A stretch of DNA of 20,436 nt, from positions 1-20,436 of the forward strand of contig JANBPT010000870.1 of the NCBI GenBank assembly GCA_027575765.1. The letters are read 5' to 3'. A program made the position numbers and the translations under genes. The notes beneath the pieces are model-generated. The model searched no databases. It worked only from the letters and a program-made list of their open reading frames with translations, and was not told the origin of the DNA. Shown here in pieces: positions 9,764 through 20,153 of the stretch. This stretch comes from Tieghemiomyces parasiticus. Taxonomy: Eukaryota > Kickxellomycota > Dimargaritomycetes > Dimargaritales > Dimargaritaceae. The stretch's first letter is position 1. Each line of letters starts with the position of its first letter.

Positions 9764-12107
9764 GGCGGGGACTGGGCCACATAAAGCCGACCTTTAGCCG
9801 TCCAAATTCGAACCCCGGCTGACGGCACCCGACCTACCGACCGGGGCCGTCCCGAAGGCAAGGCATCCAAGTCCCAGCGTGGGGCGCAGGCCCCGCGATT
9901 CTGAATCCGACGCAACCAGGCGCGGCGCTGGGTGCCACCCAGCTCTGGGCAGCTAATGACCTGTGTGAGGCGGCGCGTGGAAGCTGGCCGGGCCCCGTCG
10001 CCTGAAGGAGCGGTCTGGGTCACTAAATGGGGTCTGAGTTGGGCAGGGGACGACCGCGCCGCTGGCGCTACCGCAAGGGCGACGCTGGGAATCTCCAGGC
10101 GCGCGGACCGTGCCAGTATCCGCTGTCCAGGCGCAAGGTCGTGGCCTTCGGTGTCCGCAGCCGTTTCGGGCAGCGGGCATGCAAGGGCGCCGCGGGTGCT
10201 GGCAGGCCCTTCGTCTTCATTTCTGCGGTCGTGTACCATGGAGATTACAAGTAACTTGGCGAATTAGCATAGGTAACATCGGGCCTTGAAGGTGGCTAAA
10301 GATAAAAAATATCAAAGGCTGGAGGGGCGCGGACGATAACAGGGTATTGCTCAGTGCTACACCCTGGGCCTGTCCAGGCAATCGAGCGCCTTGCTTACTT
10401 TGTGGGGTAAACCTGGGCCAGTACGTCGTTGAGTAGGGCCAGCGGCCCGGCCGGGTCCGCCAGCAGAGCCCGGTCTTTAGCTGGTTCCAAATTCACTTCG
10501 TACCCGGTGGCGGGCATGGTCAAGTTTAGCCAGTAAAACGGCAGTGTCACGCCTGGAGGGCGATAAGGACGGTAGGCCCGTTGCACGGCGCGATAAAACG
10601 TTCGAAAGGGTTCAAAACCGGAGCCCATGGGCCGACGGTTCAGGTAGAGGTACGGTGGGTAGCCCCTGGGTGTGGTATCTGGCCAGCAGTTGACAAAAAA
10701 AAACGGTTGGCCGGGGAGGAACATTGAGCGGGGTTACTATTAGCGAAGACACGGACGGTACGCAGGGCGCCCCTCTCCTTAAAAGCGACGGGAGGGGCAG
10801 AGGCTATAGGGCCTATGCGAGCCGCACCTACCAGTATCGGCCCGCGGCAGAATCAACTCCCACCCAAAACCGTCGCGTTCGACAGTGACGTGTTGCAGCC
10901 CGGTTACTGCTGCCCGCCGCCCCACTGCCCGACCTACGGCGGCCCAAGTAGATGGGACGGGTAGACGTACCCAGGGGGGAATCCGGTCGCCGCGAACCGC
11001 CGTGGCCTGGGTTTGGAGCACCAGGTGGACGTGAGGGAAGGCAAAGGCGTACACGTCAAGGAGGTTCCGGATGTCTGGCAAGTGTCGTTCCGGGTGACGT
11101 TCCGCCATCTGGCGGGGCAGGAGAGGCGTAGCGTGCGGAGAAATGTGATTAGAACCAGTGCGTCAGCGGAAGGCTACCAAGATAGGCTGCCGTACCCGGT
11201 ATCACGGCAGTCCGCCCGAGCCACTGGTCACGTTTCTAGGCTCACACGCACTACGGCGCGGCTGTCGTTGCCTTACCTGGCGGCGAACTGGGGTGGAGTA
11301 GAGTGGCTTCTCCACAAAGACAGCCGTACCCACCGGGTGTGGCATGCGCGCGCTGCAGACCACCTCCCCGTCGCGGTTGACGGTCAGGACGGTGGCCACG
11401 GGCTCCCCGATGGTCCGGGTCGTGATTTGCACCAGGTACGAAGTGCGGCACACGGCGTGTAGGGCCTCACCTATGGTTTCCCCAGGAGACGGATCCCCGC
11501 TCGGCGGGTAATGAGAGCAAAAGCGGTAAGAATGAAGAGTCAGAGGGCCACTGCCCGTCAGCATGCTACCATGGGGGGGGGGGGCGCTCTGGCCGAATGA
11601 GCCTCCTGTCGCGGTCTGCGGCTCCCACCCCTATATGGTGTTGGGGCCACGCCTTAAAATGACCTACCTCGGAACCCCAGCGTGCGGACACCGACCAAAT
11701 CGGAGGCGCTAGTCAGTTTGGACGTGGCGTGGCGAACGGCCACTAACGCATGATCAGCGACGGTGATACCCATCCCATTATCCAGGACCGTGAGCGCGGT
11801 GAGACCATGATTAATGAGCCGTACCGTAATGGACGTGGCCCGGGCGTCCAGGGCGTTTCTAGCCGATATTAATCGGCACGGCGCGCGGGTCAGTCAAGGG
11901 AGGGAGGGCAACGAAGGTGAGCCAATGTAGTAATGAAAGGGCGAGGTGGTCAGAAACCGGTCGGAGTTGCGCATTCGGAACGGGCTGGAGATAGGTAACT
12001 TACTCGACGAGTTCCTTAATTACTGTGACCAGGTCGGTAACCACTTGTTCCGCAGCAAGTTGGCGGCGAGCGAGTGGAGGCAGCGGCCGAATGCACATGT
12101 CGGCCAT
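9764..12107 (-). CDS. MutL-family mismatch-repair protein, PMS1/MLH2-like, N-terminal six exons
   Basis: This MutL-homologue ATPase acts in nuclear mismatch repair, normally as a heterodimer with MLH1. Exons: 12107-12004, 11858-11668, 11470-11277, 11108-10832, 10678-10399, 10222-9764. The five introns are 145, 197, 168, 153 and 176 nt, and every donor and acceptor phase agrees. The GHKL motifs are intact: KELVEN with catalytic Glu35 and Asn36 (Glu35 spans a splice junction), LDNGMGI (60-66), HATSKL (78-83) and GFRGEAL (96-102, across the second junction). GTAVFVEK and TPVRR follow (146-162). The second domain has YLYLNRRP (265-272) and VNLEPAKDRALL (317-328) with the conserved Lys323. Absence of the usual IAAGEVV motif (here LAAEQVV) and the NLEP version of NVHP favour PMS1/MLH2 over MLH1 or PMS2. 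Exon 6 is a linker-like region. A GTGAGT donor at 9763 shows the gene continues. An ATG at 12098 is an alternative start. Confidence 0.85.
11573..11584. repeat. G12 homopolymer inside a MutL-gene intron
   Basis: Twelve consecutive G on the + strand (C on the sense strand) lie within intron 2 of the MutL-like gene. It is the longest of several C/G runs in the non-coding parts of the window. Confidence 0.85.
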
Positions 12108-13484
12108 AGAAGCACCAGTATGAAGAGGATTCGACCGACACTTGAAGAAAATGAAGGAGGGGGGAGGAGTGACAAGTGGCAAGTAAGACGCAGAGTCGAT
12201 AGGTAACAAGCGCGCCTAGCCGTGAGCCAGGTCAAACTGACTATTTACGGATCGAATTACCAGTGCCTCGCCCCACCTAAGGGCCCACTCGCCTGTTGAC
12301 TGCGGCAGCAAGGCAATCGAAGCCCGTGACGCGACCCATACATAGCTACGCGCCCAAGGCGACACGGGAGACGGGACTTAAGGGCTATGGTGATCGGCTT
12401 GGGAGCGCTGCGCGACCACTTCCCCGTCCGTATGCAAGCAGTTTACAGCGAACCCTACCAGCTGTCCTCAGCCTACACAAGACAGACCTCACCTACCCAT
12501 CCTACTGAGGGCCTGTCATGGTCCACCCTGTTTATCCTGCTGACGAGCTAAGCGCCCGAGAAAAAAAGAGTACCTCGGTAGACCTACCGGCCGTTCATTT
12601 ATATAGATTCCCGAGGTTGTGGTAACCATAACCAACCCCACTGATTAAGTGTTTTTTCCTATTTCCATTTACTGATTCAAAGTTTTATCTAACCTTGCAA
12701 AAGTTACTGATCCAAAGTTTTTTCTGTTCTTTCAGCGGGTGTCTCCGGCACCGCCTCATCTAACCCTGCACTAGTCGGACTTCTAATGGTACTCTATCAT
12801 ATATAAGTACCGGCCCCCATCTATCTAATAAACGACAGTAATCGCCCATTAAGCATTGACTTCTACTTGTTTACTCACCTCGGGCCATCCGCGGCCCCAA
12901 TAAAACTTTACCCCCAATCCCCATTACCATAGAGATGACCTTCATCCAAAAATCCCACCTTGGCCCTGTAGAGGCTACCGACCCTGCCTTTGCCACTTCC
13001 TTACCACGAGGGGAGGGAAGCAGAAGGCGCTCCCCACCAACCTTGTACATGTTACACTGCACAGACGATCCCCCCCTCTCAACTTCCAAGGTCGTATCTA
13101 TAATTACCAAAAGCAAGGGTATCCCGGGCCAACCAATGGGTGTTGAAGATAAGGTAGGGAAAAAAGAGACGCACATAATGGGTGAGGGGTGAACAGGGCG
13201 AAGCGAGGGATGCGGCGGTACGTAGACGGCCATCGACCCGGCCTCCTCACCCAAAAGGTCACGGCGTTAGGATTTATTAGGAACCCCTACCCCCCGGGTA
13301 AAGGTAGAGAACGGGCGGGTATAAAAGGGAGATTAGGTACGGAGGAAACATCGAAACGCACACGTGCGAGAGAGGCGCAGATTAACCCGTGTAAAATATA
13401 GGAAGCAGGCCGAACGTGGCGGTGAAATCAAACTGGCCAGCTGGAACCGGACCAAAAACAAACAAAAACAAACGAGGACCACGC
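12108..13484. other. Intergenic region between MutL-like and kinase genes
   Basis: No gene could be supported. The region should hold the promoter of the MutL-like gene (reading leftwards from 12107) and the 3' flank of the kinase gene (ending at 13485). About 12590-12870 is clearly AT-richer than its surroundings and contains a short tandem repeat. TATA-like strings occur at about 12598-12607 (TATATA on either strand), 12798-12806 and 13320-13327 (TATAAAAG on +). None is tied to a credible downstream gene. Open frames such as 12871-13254 (-) and 12935-13192 (+) lack recognisable motifs. Confidence 0.5.
12669..12770. repeat. AT-rich short tandem/direct repeat, 35-base spacing
   Basis: A 22-base unit beginning TTACTGATTCAAAG at 12669-12690 recurs as TTACTGATCCAAAG at 12704-12725 with two mismatches and a 35-base period. 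The sequence after copy 1 (ATCTAACCTTGCA, 12687) recurs with one change at 12758-12770. The pattern fits a decayed minisatellite or duplicated regulatory motif in the AT-rich gap upstream of the MutL-like gene. Confidence 0.7.
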
Positions 13485-16400
13485 TCAGAGCTGCAGGGCA
13501 CGGAGGATGGCCGAGCAAATGTGCTTATACTGCCAGACCGGCCCAGCCACCTGGCGGAAACGGAGCCCGTGTAGGCCCATTAGTAAGGGGACCTTAACAA
13601 TGTGGATTTCCAAACGTACAAAGGTCCAGTACGGGTCCACCACCGTGGCCGGGCGCTGGGTGTCCTGGGCGCTGTCGGCACGGGGCGGCGTCGTAGCAAC
13701 GGCGGAGGCGGCCTGAAACTCCTTGCTGGTGGCACTGAGGGAGTGGAACTCGGCCTCGCCCCCGCTGGAGACGTCTGGGTCGCTGGCGGGCGCGGGGTCC
13801 TCCTCTTCAGCGATAGCCGACATGGGGTTGGGAAGCTCGAGGGAACCGGTCGCGGCGACGGCGGCCGCAGCCGCGGCACGGGTGGCCACCGGCCGGAGGC
13901 TCTGGGTCCCCGCGGTGAGGGTGGAGGCCTTGGTGGCGAGGGAGGCGGCAGCCACCCCTTGCGAGAGGGTGGCCATGGACAGGGCGCTCAGGCGGTCTTC
14001 GTCATCGAAAAAGAGGATTGAGTTGGAGGCGGTGTACGGCGTAGGCTGGTGTGGATGAGTGAGAAGGGGCGGCGAGGCCAGGGTGGTCGGGGCCGTTGGC
14101 TTGGCTGGGGGCTGCGCCGTACGCCAGGTGTCGACCGGGGGTGCGTCCAGCGGGAACCGCGTCACGATGCACTCTAAGTAACCGGGACCCTCGCGGTACT
14201 TGATGGCGCAGCGCTCAAACAGGGCCACCAGGGCGTCGCGCAGGGCGGCTGGGGGTTTGGTGGAGGTCGTAGTCACCGAGAAGAGGCCACGCAGAAACAC
14301 GGGCCGCACGCCCTGGTCAGCCCGATGTTGATCCTGGGATTTCTGACGTTCCAACACGGCCAGGGCGTCGGCGGCGGTGGCCGGGTCGACCAAGCCAGTG
14401 GCGGACCGGCCGGCGGCGCGCCGACGGCTTATGAGGCGTGACGAGCGCGAGCGGGCGCCCAGAGCGGGGGGTGGGGCGGCCAGGTCGAAGGAACGGGCCA
14501 CCGTGGGCGGGGGCAGCGTCAGCCGAGGCTGGGACGAGGAGGTCACAGCGGCCGCGGGAATCGGGGTGACATCGCGTCCCATGGCTGGGCGCCGGCGGTG
14601 GTTAAGGGAGGCTGGCGCGGTGACGGTGGTCAGAGGTTCACCAGTCGGTTCCTCCGTGTTAACCGAGGCCGCATCTGCGGCCGCCGCGGGGGGCTCGCTG
14701 ATTTGGACAGTGGGGGGTTTGGGGGGCGCGTCCAGTGTACCGCTGAAGCGCAGGCCCGTGGGTCCGCCCACCGCGGACTGACTGGCACGGGCAGGTACGA
14801 TCGACGCCGTGAAGGGGCGTCGCGCCGGACTGCTGGAGCGCCGGCGTTCTTGAACACTAGCGGCGCGGGTGAGGAGGCTGGAGATGCGGCGACCTAGCTT
14901 GGCAGCGGGCCCCGCCGGGGGGGTGACACCTAAGGAGGCAGCGGTGGCTGCGACAGCGTCGGGTTCCACGGCGTGGCCGTTCACGGCGGGGACGGTCAGT
15001 TCAGCCGCGGCCGGCGGGCCCGGCGCCACTTTAGGCTCGACCAAGGGTGTCGGCTCCCGATCGCGTCGGATTAGGAAGGTCGACAGGCGGTTGCCGGCCT
15101 TCTTCTTGTCATCGGGGGGATTCGCTGGCGGCTCCTTGTGGGTCCGGGCCCGGATGACCCGGCTGATGCGGCGAAACACGCCGGCAGCGGTCTTCCGTTG
15201 GGACCGGGTGCTGGTGGGAGTGGTCACCGACGGGGCCGAGGTGGCGGCCGGGGCCGGTTCGTCGGCCAGCCCGACGCTTGAGTCCGGCCCAAAATCCAAG
15301 GCGGGTTTGTTGGGGGGCGGGGCCTGCTGGGCTGGATTCTCGGACCGTTCGGGTAACGGAGCGGCCGCCATGGGGGCCGGGTCAGCCGCGATACGTGCGA
15401 CCCCGTCGGCCTGTAGCTTTTCGAGAACTAGATAGTACATGGACACCAGGGGGTCCAGTGAGATAAAGTCGGCGGGGTCTGGGCCGGGTCGCCGCCAGAA
15501 GCTGGTCCGCTTGCGTAAGGCCTCGCGGGCGGCCTGGGCCACACTTTCGGCGGACCGCGTGACGGCGGCTCCGAAGGGCAGGCCCGGGGCAGCAGCGGTA
15601 GTGGGACTGGGTTGGGCAAGGCCGATGAATAGCTCCGGGTAGTAGCGCTGTAGCTGGCGTTGGTACCACTCGTTGTGTAGCAGGGCCTCAAACTTGCGCA
15701 CTAGCTCGGGTTCTGGGCCAAACCCGAAACCAGCCATCTCGGCCACCACCCGTGGGTCGACAGGGGCCACCAGGGGCGGACGGGGAGGGAGGTAATTGTC
15801 GACGGGGGCGTCGTAGCTACGATTCATCCAGGGATGCCGCATAATCTCAGCCATGGTGGCGCGCTCGGCCGGGTTGGTGACGAGGATCCGCGACAGGAGG
15901 TGCTTGCATTCGTGGCTGAGCCAGGATGGGTACTCGACGTGGCCGCGCTTAATCTTGGCGTGCAGGGCCGGCATACTCTGGTCATCAAAGGGGACCTTGC
16001 CGCACACCAGTACGTAGAGCACGATGCCGAAGCTCCACACGTCCACCTCGGGGCCGGTGTAAGCCCGAGCACTGAGCAGTTCTGGGGCGGCAAAGTAAAG
16101 TGAGCCGCAAAAGGTAGAGAGGTGGCAGCGCGGGGAGTAGAGGTTGGATAGGCCAAAGTCGATAATCTTGATGGTGGCGGTCGAGGAGATGAGGATATTC
16201 TCAATCTTGAGATCGCGGTGTACGATGGAGTTGCGGTGGCAGTAATCGAGGGCGGAGGCGATCTGGCGTGCAAACCGCCGGGCGTGTTTCTCCTTGAGCC
16301 GGCCATGGCTGATGATGTAGTCTAGCATTTGGCCGCCGCTCACGTACTCGAGGACCACGTAGTAATGGTGCGGGTGGACAATCACGTCCTTGAGCCCGAC

Positions 16401-16781
16401 AATGTAGGGGTGGTTGAGCAGCTTCATGATGGCAATCTCACGCAGGATACGGACGTCCTTGTGCTCGACGGCGGCCTCGGCTGGGACGGGGGCGGGGGCC
16501 GGGACCTGGCCGGGCGGCTCGGGGATGGGCACAGTGGCGGTCCGGAGCGACGCGTCAGCCTCCTGGCGGGGCATGATTTTGACGGCGACCTTTTCCCCGG
16601 TGGTCAGGTCCACGGCCAGCTTGACCTTGCCCATACTGCCGGCCCCAATGGTCTTGGTAAACTGGTAGCGGCCCACCACGCGGCGCGACCGCGAGGTGGA
16701 CTGGCCGGACCGGGTCCGCGAGCCTGCCGTCGACGGCGAGCGGAGCTCTGGCCGCGGATCGGCGACGGCGGTGGCGTTCAT
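13485..16781 (-). CDS. KIN1/KIN2-like serine/threonine kinase with KA1 domain, 1098 aa
   Basis: This is a single-exon protein kinase of the KIN1/MARK/PAR-1 group. In fungi these act at the plasma membrane in polarity, exocytosis and septation. The kinase domain spans about residues 39-319: glycine loop GAGSMG (46-51), Lys68, helix-C Glu115, HRDLKIEN (188-195) with catalytic Asp190, DFG (208-210), activation loop LSTFCGSLYF with Thr223, then APE (232-234). A Pro/Ala-rich insert (about 71-107) lies between the catalytic Lys and helix C; yeast KIN1 also has an insert here. A KIN1-specific extension with NYLPPRPP follows the domain. A long Pro/Ala/Ser-rich, probably disordered linker runs from about 400 to 820. 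A KIN1-type block, LRGLFSVTTTSTKPP, lies near 825-840. The final 50 residues form the KA1 domain (LHGLRFRQVAG, then WQYKHICSAIL), which binds acidic phospholipids. The ATG follows a leader with no nearby alternative start. All catalytic residues are intact. Confidence 0.95.
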   Translation of the reverse strand: MNATAVADPRPELRSPSTAGSRTRSGQSTSRSRRVVGRYQFTKTIGAGSMGKVKLAVDLTTGEKVAVKIMPRQEADASLRTATVPIPEPPGQVPAPAPVPAEAAVEHKDVRILREIAIMKLLNHPYIVGLKDVIVHPHHYYVVLEYVSGGQMLDYIISHGRLKEKHARRFARQIASALDYCHRNSIVHRDLKIENILISSTATIKIIDFGLSNLYSPRCHLSTFCGSLYFAAPELLSARAYTGPEVDVWSFGIVLYVLVCGKVPFDDQSMPALHAKIKRGHVEYPSWLSHECKHLLSRILVTNPAERATMAEIMRHPWMNRSYDAPVDNYLPPRPPLVAPVDPRVVAEMAGFGFGPEPELVRKFEALLHNEWYQRQLQRYYPELFIGLAQPSPTTAAAPGLPFGAAVTRSAESVAQAAREALRKRTSFWRRPGPDPADFISLDPLVSMYYLVLEKLQADGVARIAADPAPMAAAPLPERSENPAQQAPPPNKPALDFGPDSSVGLADEPAPAATSAPSVTTPTSTRSQRKTAAGVFRRISRVIRARTHKEPPANPPDDKKKAGNRLSTFLIRRDREPTPLVEPKVAPGPPAAAELTVPAVNGHAVEPDAVAATAASLGVTPPAGPAAKLGRRISSLLTRAASVQERRRSSSPARRPFTASIVPARASQSAVGGPTGLRFSGTLDAPPKPPTVQISEPPAAAADAASVNTEEPTGEPLTTVTAPASLNHRRRPAMGRDVTPIPAAAVTSSSQPRLTLPPPTVARSFDLAAPPPALGARSRSSRLISRRRAAGRSATGLVDPATAADALAVLERQKSQDQHRADQGVRPVFLRGLFSVTTTSTKPPAALRDALVALFERCAIKYREGPGYLECIVTRFPLDAPPVDTWRTAQPPAKPTAPTTLASPPLLTHPHQPTPYTASNSILFFDDEDRLSALSMATLSQGVAAASLATKASTLTAGTQSLRPVATRAAAAAAVAATGSLELPNPMSAIAEEEDPAPASDPDVSSGGEAEFHSLSATSKEFQAASAVATTPPRADSAQDTQRPATVVDPYWTFVRLEIHIVKVPLLMGLHGLRFRQVAGPVWQYKHICSAILRALQL

Positions 16782-19262
16782 GGGTGGTTAGACGAGAGGG
16801 ATGGCGAGGCCAAGTGGACGATGGGCTTCGAGGCCGGGGTGTCGGAGATGACAGCGGGTGTGGGCCGGGATGCCAGGAGGGTGTAGTTTGACGGGCTGAC
16901 GGGCGGGAGCCGAATGGAGGGGGGGCGGTGGTTGCGGGGTCGACACGGACGGGGATCGCGGGATGGTTACTGGCACGAAGCAGGGCGGCAGACAGGATGA
17001 CGATGGAGATAAGGTGGAGGGTGGAAGCGGTGGTGGGAGATGCCGGTAGTGGACCAGGGCGACAGCGCCGGGCGAGAGGCGCAAGGCAAGGGATGAATGC
17101 GGCCAGAAAGGGCGGAGAGGTAAAAAAGCGTAAGGGAAGAGGGTGGGGCTTGCCGTTACCAACAAGGGGTATTCACCGGCAAGGGTTTAGCCAGGCGCTC
17201 CCGGCCTTGACAAGGTTGCCCGGTCGTCGGGGCCTTAAGAAAAAACTGGCTACGCTGGCAGGGAGGCAGGGGGTGGGGCTAGCTGAGAGAGAGAGAAGGG
17301 GGAGTTGGCGGGCAAAGGGGAACGAGGAGGGGTGAGAGTGGGAGAAGAAACGCTGGAATGCGTCCATAGTGACAGCCTGACGGTGGACCAAGGTTGCCCG
17401 GGGGGGCAGCATTGTTGAGCCGTGCCTAGCCGGCTGCCACCTTTAAAGCGGCCTCCCATTAATACCCGGTGATGTACGGGGTCCAGCCACCGGGCCCTGG
17501 GCGGTAGATACGACGGTCAGCGCGGCGCGGCCGTCGGACCATCCACCCCTGACCGCTTTCGTTCCCCCGCTTCACCACGGGGACTGGGTTGACGGGGAGA
17601 GCCTCGGTGTCGGGCCCCAAGGAACGGCCTGTTCGACCCGGTCCCCTGGGATCAATTATGGGACCAGTGTCCGGTGAACCACGCCGGCGCTCCCGAGCCT
17701 GCAGTCACCGGGGTCCCGCCCTGCGCCCGCCCCTTCCCGCCAGAAGGGTCCGGCCGGGCCTCTATTGTGCACCCTCTTCGGCCTAAAAACTGCCCGTGCG
17801 TACCCGACCTGAGCTGGAGGGGTCTATTGGGCGGCCTTCCAATCCGAGCTCGCGGCCCGGTCCGCCGCTGTCCAGTTCCGCGCCAAGTGCCGGCCCGGGG
17901 AACAGCGGGGAAGAGAACTTGTCGATCGCTCTGGTCGGGTTGATTGGGAGGTCATGGCCAATTATTGACCCCCGCGTGCGTGCGCGTGCCCACTCACGCC
18001 GTTCCCCTCTTGTCGCTCCCTCCGACCTCTCCTGGCCAATCTCCGAGCCCCGAGGTATATTTAGACCCCACCGAACCAATGGCTAGCGGAACGGAGGCCC
18101 CGGTTGCATCGCGCCCACCGTGCCTTGGGGCAGTGATTACTTGGCAGTCAGCAGGGTTTGGCCTGCTGTAGTACTAAACCGGCTTTGGTTTACCCCCCCC
18201 CACCAGACGCGCATGTCCAAGAGCCAACGTTGCTGCCCATCAACGCCCGCTCGCCATTGTACATAATCGACACTGTGGTGCTGAACGGGCGTCCTACCTC
18301 ACCAGTGTCTGCCTTCCCCCCCCCCAACTCTTCAGGCATAGAGATCTCCAGGCTGAGCCTACCAAGAGGCGCCGGGCCGCCATCGTGCTCTTAGCCGCAA
18401 CGCCGAGGATGGCGGATGACGTTTGCTTCGGATGAATCCCACCGTGCCTCAAGAGATCGTCGAGCATAGCATGGAAAGAATTCCCGGAACATATAACTCC
18501 TCCCCCTTCAAGGCAGAACAGAAGCTGCCACGATAAACCCATCCCCTGCCCTGTCGAATGAACCAAGCGAGTCGAGCTGATACGACTATCCCTTTCCCAC
18601 ACCCTACGTCCAGCCGGAGAGTCTGTGCGTTGTGGGGCAGAACGGATGTAGGAGGAAAAAATATCTGGCCTGACGTGATTTGGGGACGCCGTGAAGGAGG
18701 CAGGCTGACAGCTTGTCCCATGCGGATACGCACGTCGCGCATCCTGGTGCCGCAAATCTGACGGGTAATGGTGGCCCGCGGACCGGGCCTCCTATCTCCT
18801 TATGAGTAATGGGCACGATCGCAGTCATCCCGCCCTGTCCATTAGTCGCTCAAAGTCCCAGATTGGTACGGAAGGCAAGGGTACAATTGGCCCTCAACAT
18901 CTGTGAATTGGCCCAACTAAATATTTATTCAAGTAGCCGCCACCTGGGCTGACAACTCGGTGAGCGTTGTCAATCCGCCCATTAAAGCACATCCTAAATT
19001 CCCCAGGGCTAAGAGCCAGAGAGCCCCGATGTACAGGCGACCATGACGACCTCCCCCTTGGCAAATATATATATATATATATATACCCTCCAACACCATT
19101 TAATGCCCTTGGACAGTCAAAGATCGCAGGGATCCAGCTAGGAACTGTAAGGGGTTTACGTGCGGTAGCTAGGGCTTCGAAGAAGGAATATAGGCCCGAA
19201 TGCCGGCCGGATGGTCTTCAGGCGTATCATTATCGTGTAGTCATCCCAGATGGCATATCAGG
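16782..19262. other. 2.5 kb region upstream of the kinase gene, no gene supported
   Basis: The first several hundred bases on the - strand side should hold the kinase promoter and leader. A purine-rich stretch lies near 17270-17350 (+ strand view), meaning pyrimidine-rich on the sense strand of the kinase. Around 17580-18170 several overlapping open frames occur on both strands (for example 17796-18086 + and 17783-18079 -), and at 18294-18755 (-) there is a 153-codon frame. None has a motif I recognise or a consistent splice structure. A TATA-like GTATATTTAG lies near 18054, with a CCAAT and an ATG shortly after it, but the ATG-led frame is only 30 codons. C runs of 9-10 lie at 18193-18201 and 18316-18325. 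Confidence 0.45.
19065..19085. repeat. (AT)n microsatellite
   Basis: A perfect run of about ten AT units in non-coding sequence. It is a simple repeat similar to the shorter run at 2510-2525. Confidence 0.9.
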
Positions 19263-20153
19263 CTATTTCTCACCTTGATCCGGACTTGGGGCCATGTACG
19301 GCCATGTAGATTGCAAACAGTGATCAACCGAGCACTTATCCAGGGGCTGCTTGCCCAGGTATAATATGCCACCCCTGGTGAATAAATTATCTGTCAGCAT
19401 GTGGGTGATTTGGAGGCGCCAGTGGGCCTGGGTTGGTTTTTGAGTCATTTTAGAGACATCGAATCCAATAGCCGTGCTTAGTAAACGGGGTGTAACAAGC
19501 AGACCCAAGTCGCGTTACAGGTGGTAATGACGCCCACCTGAAAACCATTCACCTTGGCAAAGTTACAAGGGAAATCGGCAACACGAGACGCCTCATGGTA
19601 TGGTTTCAGGGGATCTTATAACTAGTAAAGCCCCGTGCGTCCCCCAGTTTTCTGAGCCAAGCAGGCAGTATTGCCTTGGGGGGGATTGTGACGGGCTCGG
19701 GACGGCTGTCCATAGGAAAGCTGGGACACTATTATCTGTAGAATTCGGATTGGTTTTAGGCCAAAGTCACAATTCATTGTTTGGTGGGCGGCTAAGGGGA
19801 GGTTGCTTGGGGAAAGTCGTGGTCCGTACGGGAGTACTCTAGCCACTCGCAAACCGTGGTGTGGTAATGGGCAGTAGGTCCAGAATGGGAACACCTTAGC
19901 TTGATGTCTCAATTTTACAAAGCATTAATGGGGGACCTGTCCCGTCCGCTAGGAATCGTAGCCAGAGTAGCCGGCGCAACTTCGAGGGGAGGCCCGGCGG
20001 ACACGCGAAATTACACGGTGTGGTGCGCGTAATGACCCGATTCCAAAATAAGTTCCACCGTTGGATGCGCCCTGGCCTCGGGTCCCAGGCCCTCACTACG
20101 GGGTCAAGGTCTAAGACCTCCGGCTGCGGCTGCAGGATAGCGAAATGAATCAC
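19263..20153 (-). other. Possible relic of coding sequence, - strand
   Basis: Three consecutive - strand open frames (20153-19896, 19912-19622, 19508-19263) have an amino-acid make-up less biased than random GC-rich frames here. They are rich in Trp, Leu and Arg, with segments such as WNLFWNRVIT, LRRLLWLRFLADG and HWRLQITHMLTDN. Trp/Leu/Arg-rich segments of this kind are reminiscent of the region after the reverse transcriptase in LINE-type elements. No catalytic motif is visible, so that reading is only a guess. Frames change between pieces and there is no clear start or splice pattern. This is either an old transposable-element fragment or chance. Confidence 0.25.

Noticed and set aside
9790..9830. 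tRNA T-arm-like string (GGTTCGAATTT on the - strand)
   Set aside because: No acceptor stem or anticodon arm could be built around it, and it lies inside exon 6 of the MutL-like gene.
13320..13327. TATAAAAG promoter-like string
   Set aside because: It would drive + strand transcription into the antisense of the kinase 3' end, and no credible gene follows.
13602..16886. Long open frames on the + strand opposite the kinase gene
   Set aside because: They are mirror frames of a very GC-rich coding strand, with no motifs and low-complexity Gly/Arg-rich translations.
18294..18755. 153-codon - strand frame
   Set aside because: No motif, no splice partners and mixed composition. It was considered as a retroelement fragment, but nothing specific supports that.
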